From NCBI GenBank assembly GCA_934695325.1, contig CAKUVD010000009.1, forward strand, positions 62,001-126,000: 64,000 bases of DNA. Reading direction: 5' to 3'. The DNA is from an uncultured Bacteroidales bacterium. Its GTDB lineage: Bacteria > Bacteroidota > Bacteroidia > Bacteroidales > UBA932. The translations under genes were made by a program, and so were the position numbers. Of the stretch, positions 1 through 8,863 are shown one piece after another. Numbering within the stretch: the stretch's first letter is position 1; each line of letters starts with the position of its first letter. Under the pieces are notes generated by a model. That model searched no databases. It worked only from the letters and a program-made list of their open reading frames with translations, and was not told the origin of the DNA.

Positions 1-1
1 T

Positions 2-1464
2 ACCATAGCGAGAAAGTACCTGGTGATGGTGACGAACCGCCAGACAGGCGAGGGATTTGACATAGTGACGACATTCATCCCGACCGCAGGCTATCTCAGA
101 GAATATGGCGAGGACAGTTTCAGCTATCTGGACAAGAGCACATACGAGGGAATAGTGATAAACAGCGAACTGGACGGACGTTTCAGGAGCGTGTACATCT
201 ATGGGGACCACCCAATAATAGACGGCCAAATATATGCAGTCGGGACTGAGGATATGACTGGATGCAGATATTATCTCTCATTGGCACGAGAAGTGAAGAC
301 TCGGGACGGTGACGACGAGATAGACGGAGGTGAGATAACCGGTAGCATCTGCATAGGCGACAAGCCTAAAGATGATGAAAAGAAGAAAGACCCGGATACG
401 AGAAAACCAGAGATAGGCATAACACGCCCGGACGGGCCACCCGTAGGCGTAGGCGGAGGTGGCGGATCCGGCTCGGACACTGGAGGACACCCGATAGATG
501 ACGACACCAAGGAGAAGTTCGACACGATAACACGTCCCGCAATCATCGTTGCGGACAGGGTGGTGAAAGATGACGTCAAGACTTATGTGGTGTCCTTGTT
601 CTCATCAGGTCCTGGTTTCGTGATCGGTGCCGGTGAATATCCCGAGTCGAAGTTCGTTCATTGTGCCGCAATCGCTGAGCCTGCTTTTTCCGAGTTCGAC
701 CGGTGGACCGGAGACTTCTCCAGATATGGTTCCAATCCTTCTTTCAGGATTTCAAGGAATATGGAGGCAGGATTTCAAGGAATATGGAGGCGACAGCATA
801 TTTCTTCAACATACTTACGGACACGACTGGGAAGAGGCCGTGCTACAACCGTGACACTGGAGTGTATAATCCTCTGAAAAAGATGCAGGTGGCATCACCT
901 GGTGCGTCAGGGTTGCGAGGCGGGACTTTCGGTATGGTTCGAAATCGTGACACGAAGAATCATAGCGGGATCGATCTGTATGCTGAAGAAGGCACCCCAT
1001 TGTATGCGATGATAGACGGCGTCATCGACACGAAATATGTCATTGAGCAGCCTGATAAAAAAACTGAAGCATATCCTACAGATTATAAAGGAGATACAAA
1101 TCCAGCAGGAAATAGGATATATTTAAAAGGACGCTATGATGGGAAGAATGTGCGTTTGGGCTATTGGCATCTTCAGGCCGGGACGCCTGTTGCAATAAAT
1201 CCACGTACAGGGAAGCCTTTCAAGCCTGGAGATAAAGTCTATAAGGGTGAGGTCATAGCATATACTGGACGGACAGGCAACGCATTCAATGTTCCGAATA
1301 AGCACCTTCACTTGACTTATGAAGTCAATGGCGTCAGGAGGAATCCAGAGAAGATCTTGAACGGGAAAGTGGACTGGGATGAAAAAATGTCGAAGGTCTT
1401 GAGCGCGGCACTGCGTTCAATCAAATGCGACCAGGAGTTTAACGGAGTGGAAATTTTTAACTAA
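2..1464 (+). pseudogene. Frameshifted gene with C-terminal M23 (LytM-type) peptidase domain, 5' end outside window
   Basis: The reading frame is already open at base 2, so the true start lies upstream. The first part (to about 745) encodes a Bacteroidota-type domain with a Gly-rich linker near 440-475. From about 792 the coding frame moves by one position and encodes a LytM/M23 metallopeptidase domain: the HxxxD zinc site (NHSGID) near 960-975 and the HLHL (HxH) motif near 1303-1314 are intact, as are the loops around GYWHL. The shift coincides exactly with a 23-bp tandem duplication; removing one copy joins both halves into one continuous frame ending in TAA at 1464. As it stands, the upstream frame runs on to a stop at 875-877. 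M23 domains cleave peptidoglycan cross-bridges or other Gly-rich peptides. Whether this is a dead gene, a switchable allele or an assembly error cannot be told from one sequence. The N-terminal domain's function is unknown to me. Confidence 0.75.
746..791 (+). repeat. Perfect 23-bp tandem duplication that breaks the M23 gene
   Basis: Two identical 23-bp units occupy 746-768 and 769-791, and one more base of identity at 745/768 makes the repeated word 24 bp. Because 23 is not a multiple of 3, the second copy moves the reading frame. With one copy the two halves of the gene are in phase. Confidence 0.95.
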
Positions 1465-1475
1465 CGATTTATACA

Positions 1476-1958
1476 ATGAATAAGTTTCTTTTAATTATTT
1501 CTGTATTCTTGCTATCAGTCTCAATGTTTGGACAGGAAATGCCGCTATATGTTGCGGTTGGAAAGGATGTCAATGGTGTTGAACTTGGACAGAAGATTGT
1601 GCACTCAGATTTTATATCCAAATTCGGTGTCCCGGATAAGTATAGATCGTATGAGTCGGAAGATGGTTTGAGCGAAGACTACTGGTATGGCAAAAACTGG
1701 TTTCACTGTGAGGCCAATGGACACCTGACGAACTATGTCCTTGTGGACAATAGATTTCCGGCCCTCACTAAGGAATTGACCAATGGAATTCGTGTCGGGG
1801 ATGAATTTAAAAAGATCGACAAGTATGGAAAGATGGTTTTCACGATGAAGGACGAGAATGGAAATGATGTATATATGCTGTCCGATTCGGATGATCCTTT
1901 TATCCTGATTGTCAAGAACAGCATTATCGTCAGGATCGCCTGTGATTATTCAATGTAA
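1476..1958 (+). CDS. Small secreted protein of unknown function, next to M23 gene
   Basis: A 160-residue protein with a clear signal peptide (MNKFLLIISVFLLSVSMFGQ, likely cleaved after Ala/Gly-Gln region near residue 20). It starts 11 bases after the M23 frame stops, so the two are probably co-transcribed. I recognise no family. The C-terminal half (from about residue 85, VDNRFPALT onward, with IRVGDEFKKID) is repeated in a decayed copy directly downstream at 2009-2233. The pairing of a peptidoglycan-hydrolase-type gene with a small exported protein present in more than one copy is compatible with an inhibitor or immunity protein for the hydrolase, but this is inference from position only. 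The region is AT-richer than most of the window. Confidence 0.7.
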   Translation: MNKFLLIISVFLLSVSMFGQEMPLYVAVGKDVNGVELGQKIVHSDFISKFGVPDKYRSYESEDGLSEDYWYGKNWFHCEANGHLTNYVLVDNRFPALTKELTNGIRVGDEFKKIDKYGKMVFTMKDENGNDVYMLSDSDDPFILIVKNSIIVRIACDYSM

Positions 1959-2008
1959 TCCTGCGAGGAGACTTTCTGCATATCACCACCTTGAGATGAA
2001 ACCAGGAG

Positions 2009-2233
2009 ATGTTACTCTTAGATAATAGATTCGCTGCATTGACCAGCCTAATGAAGGGCAGGATAAGAGTAGGAGATCCTATCGCTAAAGCCTCGCCGCT
2101 GAATCCGACGATATCTTTTAAGCGGGAAGACGGAGACGTCGTGTATATCATTTATCAGTCGTGGGATGAAATTGTGTATTCGGAAGTGAAGAACGGCATT
2201 ATAATCAGCATCTGGCACGCGATGTCTACGTAA
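2009..2233 (+). pseudogene. Truncated second copy of the small secreted protein (C-terminal half)
   Basis: The 74 residues align with the C-terminal half of the preceding 160-residue protein: LDNRFAALT against VDNRFPALT, GRIRVGDPIAKA against NGIRVGDEFKKI, then a similar tail ending in an aromatic-poor M-S-T/S-M end. No signal peptide or N-terminal half exists in any frame; an in-frame TGA (1997-1999) lies just upstream. It is best read as a remnant of a tandem duplication. A very short expressed protein starting at 2009 cannot be excluded. Confidence 0.6.
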
Positions 2234-2318
2234 CGGAGTGATAGTTTTAACGTCAGAAAGCATATCCCAAAGCTATTATTTCCAGCACCAACATGAGGAA
2301 GTTACACGCTTCAGGCCA

Positions 2319-5300
2319 CTACCGCTTGGCGAACCAGGCGTCAAGTATCCATCGGCGCTCTATCTTCCAGCCGAGGCTCTCCAGCACGGCTGGGCGAACC
2401 ACTTCCCGATCTACGGCTGACGGAGACGAGGCATAGTTCAGGCCGTCACATATGATGCCGTAACTGTAGATGCCTTCCCTGTCAGGATCCAGCACAGCGA
2501 TATCCAGTCGGAAATCAGATGATCCGACATTGGTATTGACCTTCAGGCCCTTCGCCCGCAGCTCATCAGCGATCTTCTCCACCCAGACATCGCGGACAGA
2601 CATACATTCCGAACGTTCCTCAAGAGATTCCCTGCCATCCGAGGCATAACGCAGGAAATCACGAAGACCGACCACACCTTCAGGGGTGTTGTAATCCACA
2701 CGGATATCCTCCGGAGCTATCGACGAGAACACTTTCATTTCATATCGCGCTCTGGACACCGCCACATTAAGACGACGCCAGCCTCCTTTCTGGTTCAAGG
2801 GGCCGAAGTTCATAGGCATACGGCCGTATCTGTCCGAGCCATATCCCACGGAAAACAGAATGACATCCCGCTCATCACCCTGGACATTTTCCAAGTTCTT
2901 GACAAAAATCGGTTCCTTCATCTGCAATGCGACCTGCTCCAGTCCTGGGTTGTTGCGGAGCATGACATCCAGTCGCCTTTCGACAGCCGTCTGCTGGGGC
3001 TGGCTGAACGTAATGACCCCTATGCTCCTGCTCGGTTCATTCTCAAGCCTCCGCTTGATCTCCGCCACGACAGCATCAGCCTCATTCTTGTTCTGACGAG
3101 AGCCTCCCCTCTCATACAGGCCACCCACCCGGCTCAGTGTCACCTTGCTGGTAAGGTCGTCCGTAGAAGGGAAAGTGAGCAGAGTGTTCCCGTAATACTT
3201 GGAGTTGCTGAACGCTATCAGGCTCTCGTGGTGACTGCGATAATGCCATCTCAGCATATTGGAAGGCATTGAAAGAGATATGCAGTCTTCCAGCACGCTC
3301 TCCATATCCTCACGGTCTGCATTGTCCATATCGAAAGACAGCGTCTCGAAGAAAGTGGTCGGAGGAAGCTGTTTCGAGTCGCCGGCCACTATCAGGGAAC
3401 GTCCCCTTCCGATGGAGCCGACCGCCTCGCAGGTCTGCATCTGCGAAGCCTCGTCGAAAATGACAATGTCGAACAGATCAGGACTGGCCGCAAGATATTG
3501 CGACACAGAAAGAGGACTCATGAGCATACAAGGACACAGTCTCGGCAACACCCCGGGGATCTTGGAGAACAATGTCCTCAATGACATTCCCCTGGCTCCA
3601 TTGCGCATAGCCTTCCTTAGTATGGTGAGCTCCGGGTTGGACACATCACTGGCCAACACACCGATGTTCGAATACAGTTTCCGGCATATCTCCGCACGGC
3701 TGCTTTTTCTGAATCGACTTTCTGTTTCACGGTAATCCGACACAGTATTGCCGAACAAGTCGCCGCAGAACATACTCAGATGTGAATCCCGCGATATCCT
3801 GTCTTTAGCGAAACTGCGGCGCAGGCTCTTCATCAGAAAATCAGGAAGTGATGAAGGGTCAATGCCTCCCTTCTCGAAGTCAGAGGCGATAAGGCCAAGT
3901 CCGCAGGAGCGGAGAAGTGTCCTGTGCCTGTTGTATATGGCATAATCCCTCAACCTGTCCATCGAGCCATACCATCGCCTCACCTTGTCCCGGAGAGAAT
4001 CAACTTTCTTCATTCCCGGACTACGCCACAGGTCAATGCCCAGCATTCTGGAAAGCCTATGAGAACGTAGCAGAAACATTATCTTTCCGTGTGTAGCCAG
4101 AAGCCTCGCCATCTCCTCCTTCAGACTCTCTGACAAGACAGGCGTATATTCTTTCAGCGGAAGGTCCAAAAGATCGCGTATCTCATCCACAGATATATGA
4201 CCCACGGCAGCCGCATAGTCCCTCACCGCGGCTGTCATATCACGGAGGGAGTCCGGACTCATAGACGACAGCACTACATTCGGCATATTACGACAAGGAA
4301 CACTTTCCGACGATGCGAGATACTGTGACACTGCATCATAAAGCGTCCATACAGTATTCACAGAAGAATGAAGAGCATTCAGATGATGATCCAGCCTTGA
4401 ACGAGACTCGGACAAGGACTTGGCGTCAGCGGCAAATGAACCGCGCACAGACGGGGCCTTCATTTCCAAAGTCTTCTCCATCTTTTCCAGCACAAGCGAC
4501 TTCCTTGCCTTATTGGAATGCAGCTCAAGGCATAACGGGCCAAGTCCTATGGTTTCCAGACGGTTCTGCACTACTTCCAGAGCAGCCTTCTTCTCAGAAA
4601 CGAAAAGCACCCGCTTTCCGTGATACAAGGCATTAGCTATAATATTGGTGATAGTCTGGCTCTTTCCTGTCCCGGGAGGCCCCTGCATCACGAACGATCT
4701 CCCGTCCAAAGCATCTCTGACGGCTTTCATCTGAGACGAATCAGCATCGACAGGCAAGAGTATCCTATCCGGAGGACATTCATTGTCAATGTCTCTTCCG
4801 GTATCTGTCAAAGGCTTGATTCTCCTGTCCAAGGAACCGCTCTTGAAACTGGCGATCATAGGGTTGGTGTCGAAGACCTTTCGCCCGGTATGTATGTCAT
4901 TCCAGATTATGAACTTGCTGAACGTGAAATTTCCGAGAAAGACCAGAGGATCCACATCCCACCCCTTGAAATCCATCACAGACTTCCGGACAATGTTCAG
5001 AATACGGCGGACATCAGTGTGTCCCTCTTTCTGCGGAAGAGTCTCCAGTCCCGGGATACTTATGCCGAAATTCTCGCGCAGCATCTCCAGAAGCGTGAGA
5101 TTGATGACGATATCCTCTCCTGAGGCCGTCACCGAGCCACTCAGGCGTATTATTTCACACGGAATGAGGACAAGCGGAGCAAAATGTTCCCTCTTGCGGT
5201 CTGTGTCTATCCATTTGAGAGTCCCGACAGTCAAGTACAATGTGTTCGCGCCGTTCTCATCCATAGACCTCCGAGCCGTATCGCGCAAGCTGTCCACACG

Positions 5301-6719
5301 AACCTCTGTCGCCTCTCTGTCCAAGAAAGTGTGAAGTCTGCCGTCCCGCAATTCCGCATCTGAGAATGAAGCCATTTTGTCAGCCTGAGGAATGGAGGCA
5401 TAGATGCCGGGAGCGGACATCTGTCCTGTCCAGGATTCCGGACACCCGCAGATACGAATCGAGCGTCCGTTTTCCAGAGAGGACACAAGTGCCTGCGCAC
5501 CAGGATCCATTAGTTGCATTATACTGCGAGGATGTATGTTCAGAAGATTGTTGCGCAGCGTCAGATCCAGAAGCTTGCGTTCCCAGATGGTCTGCTTGTC
5601 CACTGTCGGATTAGCCGTAATATCCACCTCATCAGTAGATGGCAAGCCATCAGGACGCCTGTCCGTCCCGGAGACCGCAGGCTGAATTATTTCATATCCT
5701 TCCGGGGTACGGACACGCAACGGAAGCGGGTTCACGCCCAATTTGCGTGCCTCGTGGATATCCACTGCACACTCGAATTCCTCAGTATCCGAAAGATTCT
5801 TCTCCGCCGCCAGGACAGCATCGTCAAAACTGCACTCACGTCCCTTGTCCATCAACACTGTCTCCACAGGTATCATCTGGTTGATGCCTTCGGCATTGCG
5901 TTTACGCAACAACGCCGGATCATCGCTGACGACACTCGGCAACGTGGCCTCCTCATCCAGCCAAGCGCCAGCATAAGCGTGAGCGCGGTTAAGGATTATG
6001 ATAGGCCTTAGTCCGGCGGATTCTAGGCAAGAAGCGTACAGCATCGAAGTGTCTATGCAAGTGCCCATCCCTGTCCGGAAGATTTCCTCTGGCATACGTA
6101 TAAGCTGTCCGCTCTCATAGAATGACGCCGGAGGCATAGCATAGGTGATTCCACGGTCCTTTATTGCACTGAATATAGCCGCCATCTGCATTTTAACCCT
6201 CTCGGGATTTCCGCTCTGGTAGCCGTCAATTGATGGATCTCCTGTCCAAAGCAGCATCTTGGACGCCGCCTCCAGAAGCACCTTCTTGACATCCGGATGG
6301 TTGGGCACACAGAAGCACGCAAGCAGCTCATCCGCCCTGCGGACACCTTCCCATTGATTATATGGCAATATCGTTATGTCCTGACTGAATGTAACAGGAG
6401 TCATCTCCTCATTCTCGTCACTTACGGTAATCCTGAGCACCCCGGTCTGCATCTCAGTGAGTTCCGCAAGATATCTTGCAGAGATGTCCACCCGGATATC
6501 ATCCAGCACGACAGAAGCACCTTCCCTGATATCCCCTATATGCAGAGTGAACGGATGAATGATTCCAGGGTCGGATTCAATGCTCAGCAACAGGCCGGTC
6601 AGGAGCCCGTCCGAGACATTTTTGAGGACTATGCGGTCTACCGCCTTCATCCCATTCTGAAACCTCGCACAGCTTATGGTGTCAGCGCAATGCGCCTTGA
6701 CAGAAACAGATTTCACCAT
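2319..6719 (-). CDS. Large DUF4011-type superfamily 1 helicase with transglutaminase-like N-part and Vsr-like nuclease C-part
   Basis: 1466 residues. Order of parts: an immunoglobulin-like N-terminal region; a transglutaminase-like segment (Cys221 in GTCIDT, His247 in RAHAYAGAW); the DUF4011 signature (WERKLLDLTLRNNLLNI, about 379-395); an SF1 helicase core with Walker A GPPGTGKS at about 680-687, a DEAS Walker B motif and GDSKQLPP motif III; and a C-terminal Vsr/DUF559-like nuclease fold from about 1370 (FRLDIAV, then GIICDG, then LESLGWKI). Related large helicases with DUF4011 and Vsr-like ends occur in bacterial genomes, and some of that architecture has been reported as anti-phage (the system called Hhe, from memory). 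In the nuclease part the usual Glu of the G-x-E-C-D-G motif is Ile1423, so DNA cleavage may be lost. It follows a sigma-like gene with a 52-base gap. A host-defence or nucleic-acid surveillance role is inference. Confidence 0.85.
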   Translation of the reverse strand: MVKSVSVKAHCADTISCARFQNGMKAVDRIVLKNVSDGLLTGLLLSIESDPGIIHPFTLHIGDIREGASVVLDDIRVDISARYLAELTEMQTGVLRITVSDENEEMTPVTFSQDITILPYNQWEGVRRADELLACFCVPNHPDVKKVLLEAASKMLLWTGDPSIDGYQSGNPERVKMQMAAIFSAIKDRGITYAMPPASFYESGQLIRMPEEIFRTGMGTCIDTSMLYASCLESAGLRPIIILNRAHAYAGAWLDEEATLPSVVSDDPALLRKRNAEGINQMIPVETVLMDKGRECSFDDAVLAAEKNLSDTEEFECAVDIHEARKLGVNPLPLRVRTPEGYEIIQPAVSGTDRRPDGLPSTDEVDITANPTVDKQTIWERKLLDLTLRNNLLNIHPRSIMQLMDPGAQALVSSLENGRSIRICGCPESWTGQMSAPGIYASIPQADKMASFSDAELRDGRLHTFLDREATEVRVDSLRDTARRSMDENGANTLYLTVGTLKWIDTDRKREHFAPLVLIPCEIIRLSGSVTASGEDIVINLTLLEMLRENFGISIPGLETLPQKEGHTDVRRILNIVRKSVMDFKGWDVDPLVFLGNFTFSKFIIWNDIHTGRKVFDTNPMIASFKSGSLDRRIKPLTDTGRDIDNECPPDRILLPVDADSSQMKAVRDALDGRSFVMQGPPGTGKSQTITNIIANALYHGKRVLFVSEKKAALEVVQNRLETIGLGPLCLELHSNKARKSLVLEKMEKTLEMKAPSVRGSFAADAKSLSESRSRLDHHLNALHSSVNTVWTLYDAVSQYLASSESVPCRNMPNVVLSSMSPDSLRDMTAAVRDYAAAVGHISVDEIRDLLDLPLKEYTPVLSESLKEEMARLLATHGKIMFLLRSHRLSRMLGIDLWRSPGMKKVDSLRDKVRRWYGSMDRLRDYAIYNRHRTLLRSCGLGLIASDFEKGGIDPSSLPDFLMKSLRRSFAKDRISRDSHLSMFCGDLFGNTVSDYRETESRFRKSSRAEICRKLYSNIGVLASDVSNPELTILRKAMRNGARGMSLRTLFSKIPGVLPRLCPCMLMSPLSVSQYLAASPDLFDIVIFDEASQMQTCEAVGSIGRGRSLIVAGDSKQLPPTTFFETLSFDMDNADREDMESVLEDCISLSMPSNMLRWHYRSHHESLIAFSNSKYYGNTLLTFPSTDDLTSKVTLSRVGGLYERGGSRQNKNEADAVVAEIKRRLENEPSRSIGVITFSQPQQTAVERRLDVMLRNNPGLEQVALQMKEPIFVKNLENVQGDERDVILFSVGYGSDRYGRMPMNFGPLNQKGGWRRLNVAVSRARYEMKVFSSIAPEDIRVDYNTPEGVVGLRDFLRYASDGRESLEERSECMSVRDVWVEKIADELRAKGLKVNTNVGSSDFRLDIAVLDPDREGIYSYGIICDGLNYASSPSAVDREVVRPAVLESLGWKIERRWILDAWFAKR

Positions 6720-6771
6720 TTTTCATTATCCTTTATCCTGTTATACTACAGAATCGGAATTTCTTACAAAA

Positions 6772-7503
6772 TCATTTTGTCGAGGCAGTCTCACATATAG
6801 TGTCATACAGCCTGAGAACAGTCCCGTCCAGGTCGAACTGAGGAAAGACAGGATTCGTATAGGATGTTCTCGGGATGGACGCAGGAACTCTTTTCTGCAA
6901 GAAGCCGGCGAAAGTACGCTCCTCATACAGCCCGAAGTATTCCTCACGACTTACGCCCATCAAATCAGGCAACTTAGCCAATGCCCTGTTCTTGCGCACG
7001 CTGACGACGTTTGGAGTGATATTGAGGACTCTCACTGACTTATCCACGAATGTCCTGGGATCGTCAATGAAAAAAGCGAGGATGCTCTGGTCCACCGGAG
7101 AAAGTTTTAGAATCGCGGCGCGAAGTTTCTCTTTCAAGTTATTCATAGCAGTATCAGGTATTTGCGCGACGACGCTTTTCAATGTATAATCAGCCTCCTG
7201 ACTTTCATTGAGCTCACTCCCGGAAGGGATATGTCTTGCCTCCCGTCTCAACGCATCTACCAGTTCATTATGGATGAGGCGTGACAGATACGTAGTCACG
7301 GACGCACCTCTTGTCGGGTCATACTTTCCGAAGGCAGTCTGCAGAGCGTCTATAGCGGCGTCCTCTGCCATCACATCTTCGTCGATGCGCTCATTCCACC
7401 GCGTCGATGTCTGCCTGATCTTTCCAAGGTTGCATTTCGCGATCGAAACCGCCTGGTCATAATAAAGTGAGCAGAAGTCCTGCCAGTCTGTCGTACTGTT
7501 CAT
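6772..7503 (-). CDS. Sigma-70-family RNA polymerase sigma factor with extended C-terminus
   Basis: 243 residues. Residues about 40-90 match sigma region 2 (AEDAAIDALQTAFGKYDP, then TYLSRLIHNELVDALRRE), which binds core polymerase and the -10 element. A region 4-like helix-turn-helix follows (ILKLSPVDQSIL ... ITPNVVSVRKNRALAKL, about 130-185). About 55 residues follow region 4 with no family I recognise; ECF sigma factors normally end near there, so this extension may be a sensor or partner-binding segment. The start codon is 8 bases after the stop of the upstream lipoprotein gene and the helicase starts 52 bases downstream, so the three are probably one transcript. No recognisable anti-sigma gene is adjacent. 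It may drive its own operon, but I see no target promoter evidence. Confidence 0.8.
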   Translation of the reverse strand: MNSTTDWQDFCSLYYDQAVSIAKCNLGKIRQTSTRWNERIDEDVMAEDAAIDALQTAFGKYDPTRGASVTTYLSRLIHNELVDALRREARHIPSGSELNESQEADYTLKSVVAQIPDTAMNNLKEKLRAAILKLSPVDQSILAFFIDDPRTFVDKSVRVLNITPNVVSVRKNRALAKLPDLMGVSREEYFGLYEERTFAGFLQKRVPASIPRTSYTNPVFPQFDLDGTVLRLYDTICETASTK

Positions 7504-7511
7504 ATCGTTTA

Positions 7512-8840
7512 TTAAAGGCTTACAAGATGGACTGCTACGCTGAAGGTCTCCGTATTCTGCCAGAGCGCAGCGAAGTCTGACGGCTTCTCCATACCGAACG
7601 CCTGCATAATAGCCTTCAGCGCCTGAAGTTCAGCCTTCTCTTCTTCCGAAAGGTCAGGATTGCTCTCCATTTCAGCCAGCACACCGTCAAGTTTCATTAG
7701 CGCAGGGAGCAATGCCTCGATGACAGGCCCGCAGAGTTCCTTGTCCACATAAAGCGAGAGGACTTTGTCGCCGGCAGAATACTTGACTTTCACGCCGTTC
7801 TGCGAGATGTCCAGAATCACAGGCATCAGAGTCTTGATATCCACGCCAAGTTCACCGAGGTCACCTATGATTTCCGTCAGGTCGCCAATGTCGCTTCCTG
7901 CAGCCGGAAGAGACAGCAGTTCATCAGAACTATCGTCGGAATCCGAGAAAGCGCCAGTATTCGGGACCGTGAAGAGATATCCGCCGAGGGCATACCAGAA
8001 AGCGAGGTTTGCCTTAGGCGATGACATCCACTCCGTATGCGAAGTGGCATTGAAATGATATTTCCCGTCTGCGCCGAGCAGTGAAGCAAGAAGCTTCTTG
8101 ACATCAGGCATCTGAAAACCGCCGTCATCGTCTCCGTCAGACTCGTCCTCCCAGTATTCAGCTGTGATGTTGCCGTCGTCGTGGAACGTGAGGCTGTTGA
8201 AGCTGTCCGCCAGTTTAATGCTGCCGAAGAGACTCAGCGCCACGGACAGATTGGCAGCCTGCGCCGCATATTCCCCTTTTGCAGTCCAGGTTACCTGCAG
8301 AGGATAGGACGATGGAAGCAGATTGCTTCCCGGAGCCGCTGAACGCAGCAGGTCCCACGTTCCGGCAAGCCCGTCCCGGGCGTCATCAGCGACCCTCGTG
8401 ACTGCATTCACAGTAATCCTGCCGTCCAGCGTCACGTCACCGTCCACGCTCACTTCATAAATGGTGGCGGCCGGCCTGTCATAAAGCAGAGAGATCATCT
8501 TAGGCGTCTGCGCCAATAAGGTCGATCCGCTGAATGAATATGCATTATCATCAGTATGACTTATCTTGACATCCACAGTGACATCTTTATATCCCGGAAT
8601 GACATTCATCATCAGAAGCGTGCCATCCTCAGCCCCTGAAGGTGTCAGTTTGACACTGCCTATAGTCTCAGGCACTCCATTCACGGCAATGACTGCATCA
8701 CCTGTCTCCGCGGTCAGAAGGCCGTCAGGTATCTGCTTCCAGCTGTCATCTGTCTTATTGTCGTCCTTGCAAGACGCAAACAGCAGCCCGGCGACACTAA
8801 GCAGGGCCACTGACTTCAAAACATTGCGTTTCATATACAT
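7512..8840 (-). CDS. Lipoprotein, DUF4925-like
   Basis: 442 residues with a lipoprotein signal (KSVALLSVAGLLFASC, acylated Cys near residue 23) followed by an acidic linker, which in Bacteroidota often means export to the outer membrane surface. The N-terminal third (GSVKLTPSG..., then NVIPGYKDVTVDVKI) resembles the repeated beta-sandwich pattern of DUF4925 lipoproteins; I give that family from memory. It ends 8 bases before the sigma-like gene and starts 23 bases after the YqiA-like gene. Its position with a sigma factor suggests a possible cell-surface input to regulation, but nothing in the sequence shows an interaction. Function is unknown. Confidence 0.7.
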   Translation of the reverse strand: MYMKRNVLKSVALLSVAGLLFASCKDDNKTDDSWKQIPDGLLTAETGDAVIAVNGVPETIGSVKLTPSGAEDGTLLMMNVIPGYKDVTVDVKISHTDDNAYSFSGSTLLAQTPKMISLLYDRPAATIYEVSVDGDVTLDGRITVNAVTRVADDARDGLAGTWDLLRSAAPGSNLLPSSYPLQVTWTAKGEYAAQAANLSVALSLFGSIKLADSFNSLTFHDDGNITAEYWEDESDGDDDGGFQMPDVKKLLASLLGADGKYHFNATSHTEWMSSPKANLAFWYALGGYLFTVPNTGAFSDSDDSSDELLSLPAAGSDIGDLTEIIGDLGELGVDIKTLMPVILDISQNGVKVKYSAGDKVLSLYVDKELCGPVIEALLPALMKLDGVLAEMESNPDLSEEEKAELQALKAIMQAFGMEKPSDFAALWQNTETFSVAVHLVSL

Positions 8841-8863
8841 ATCATAATATATTTTCAGAATTT

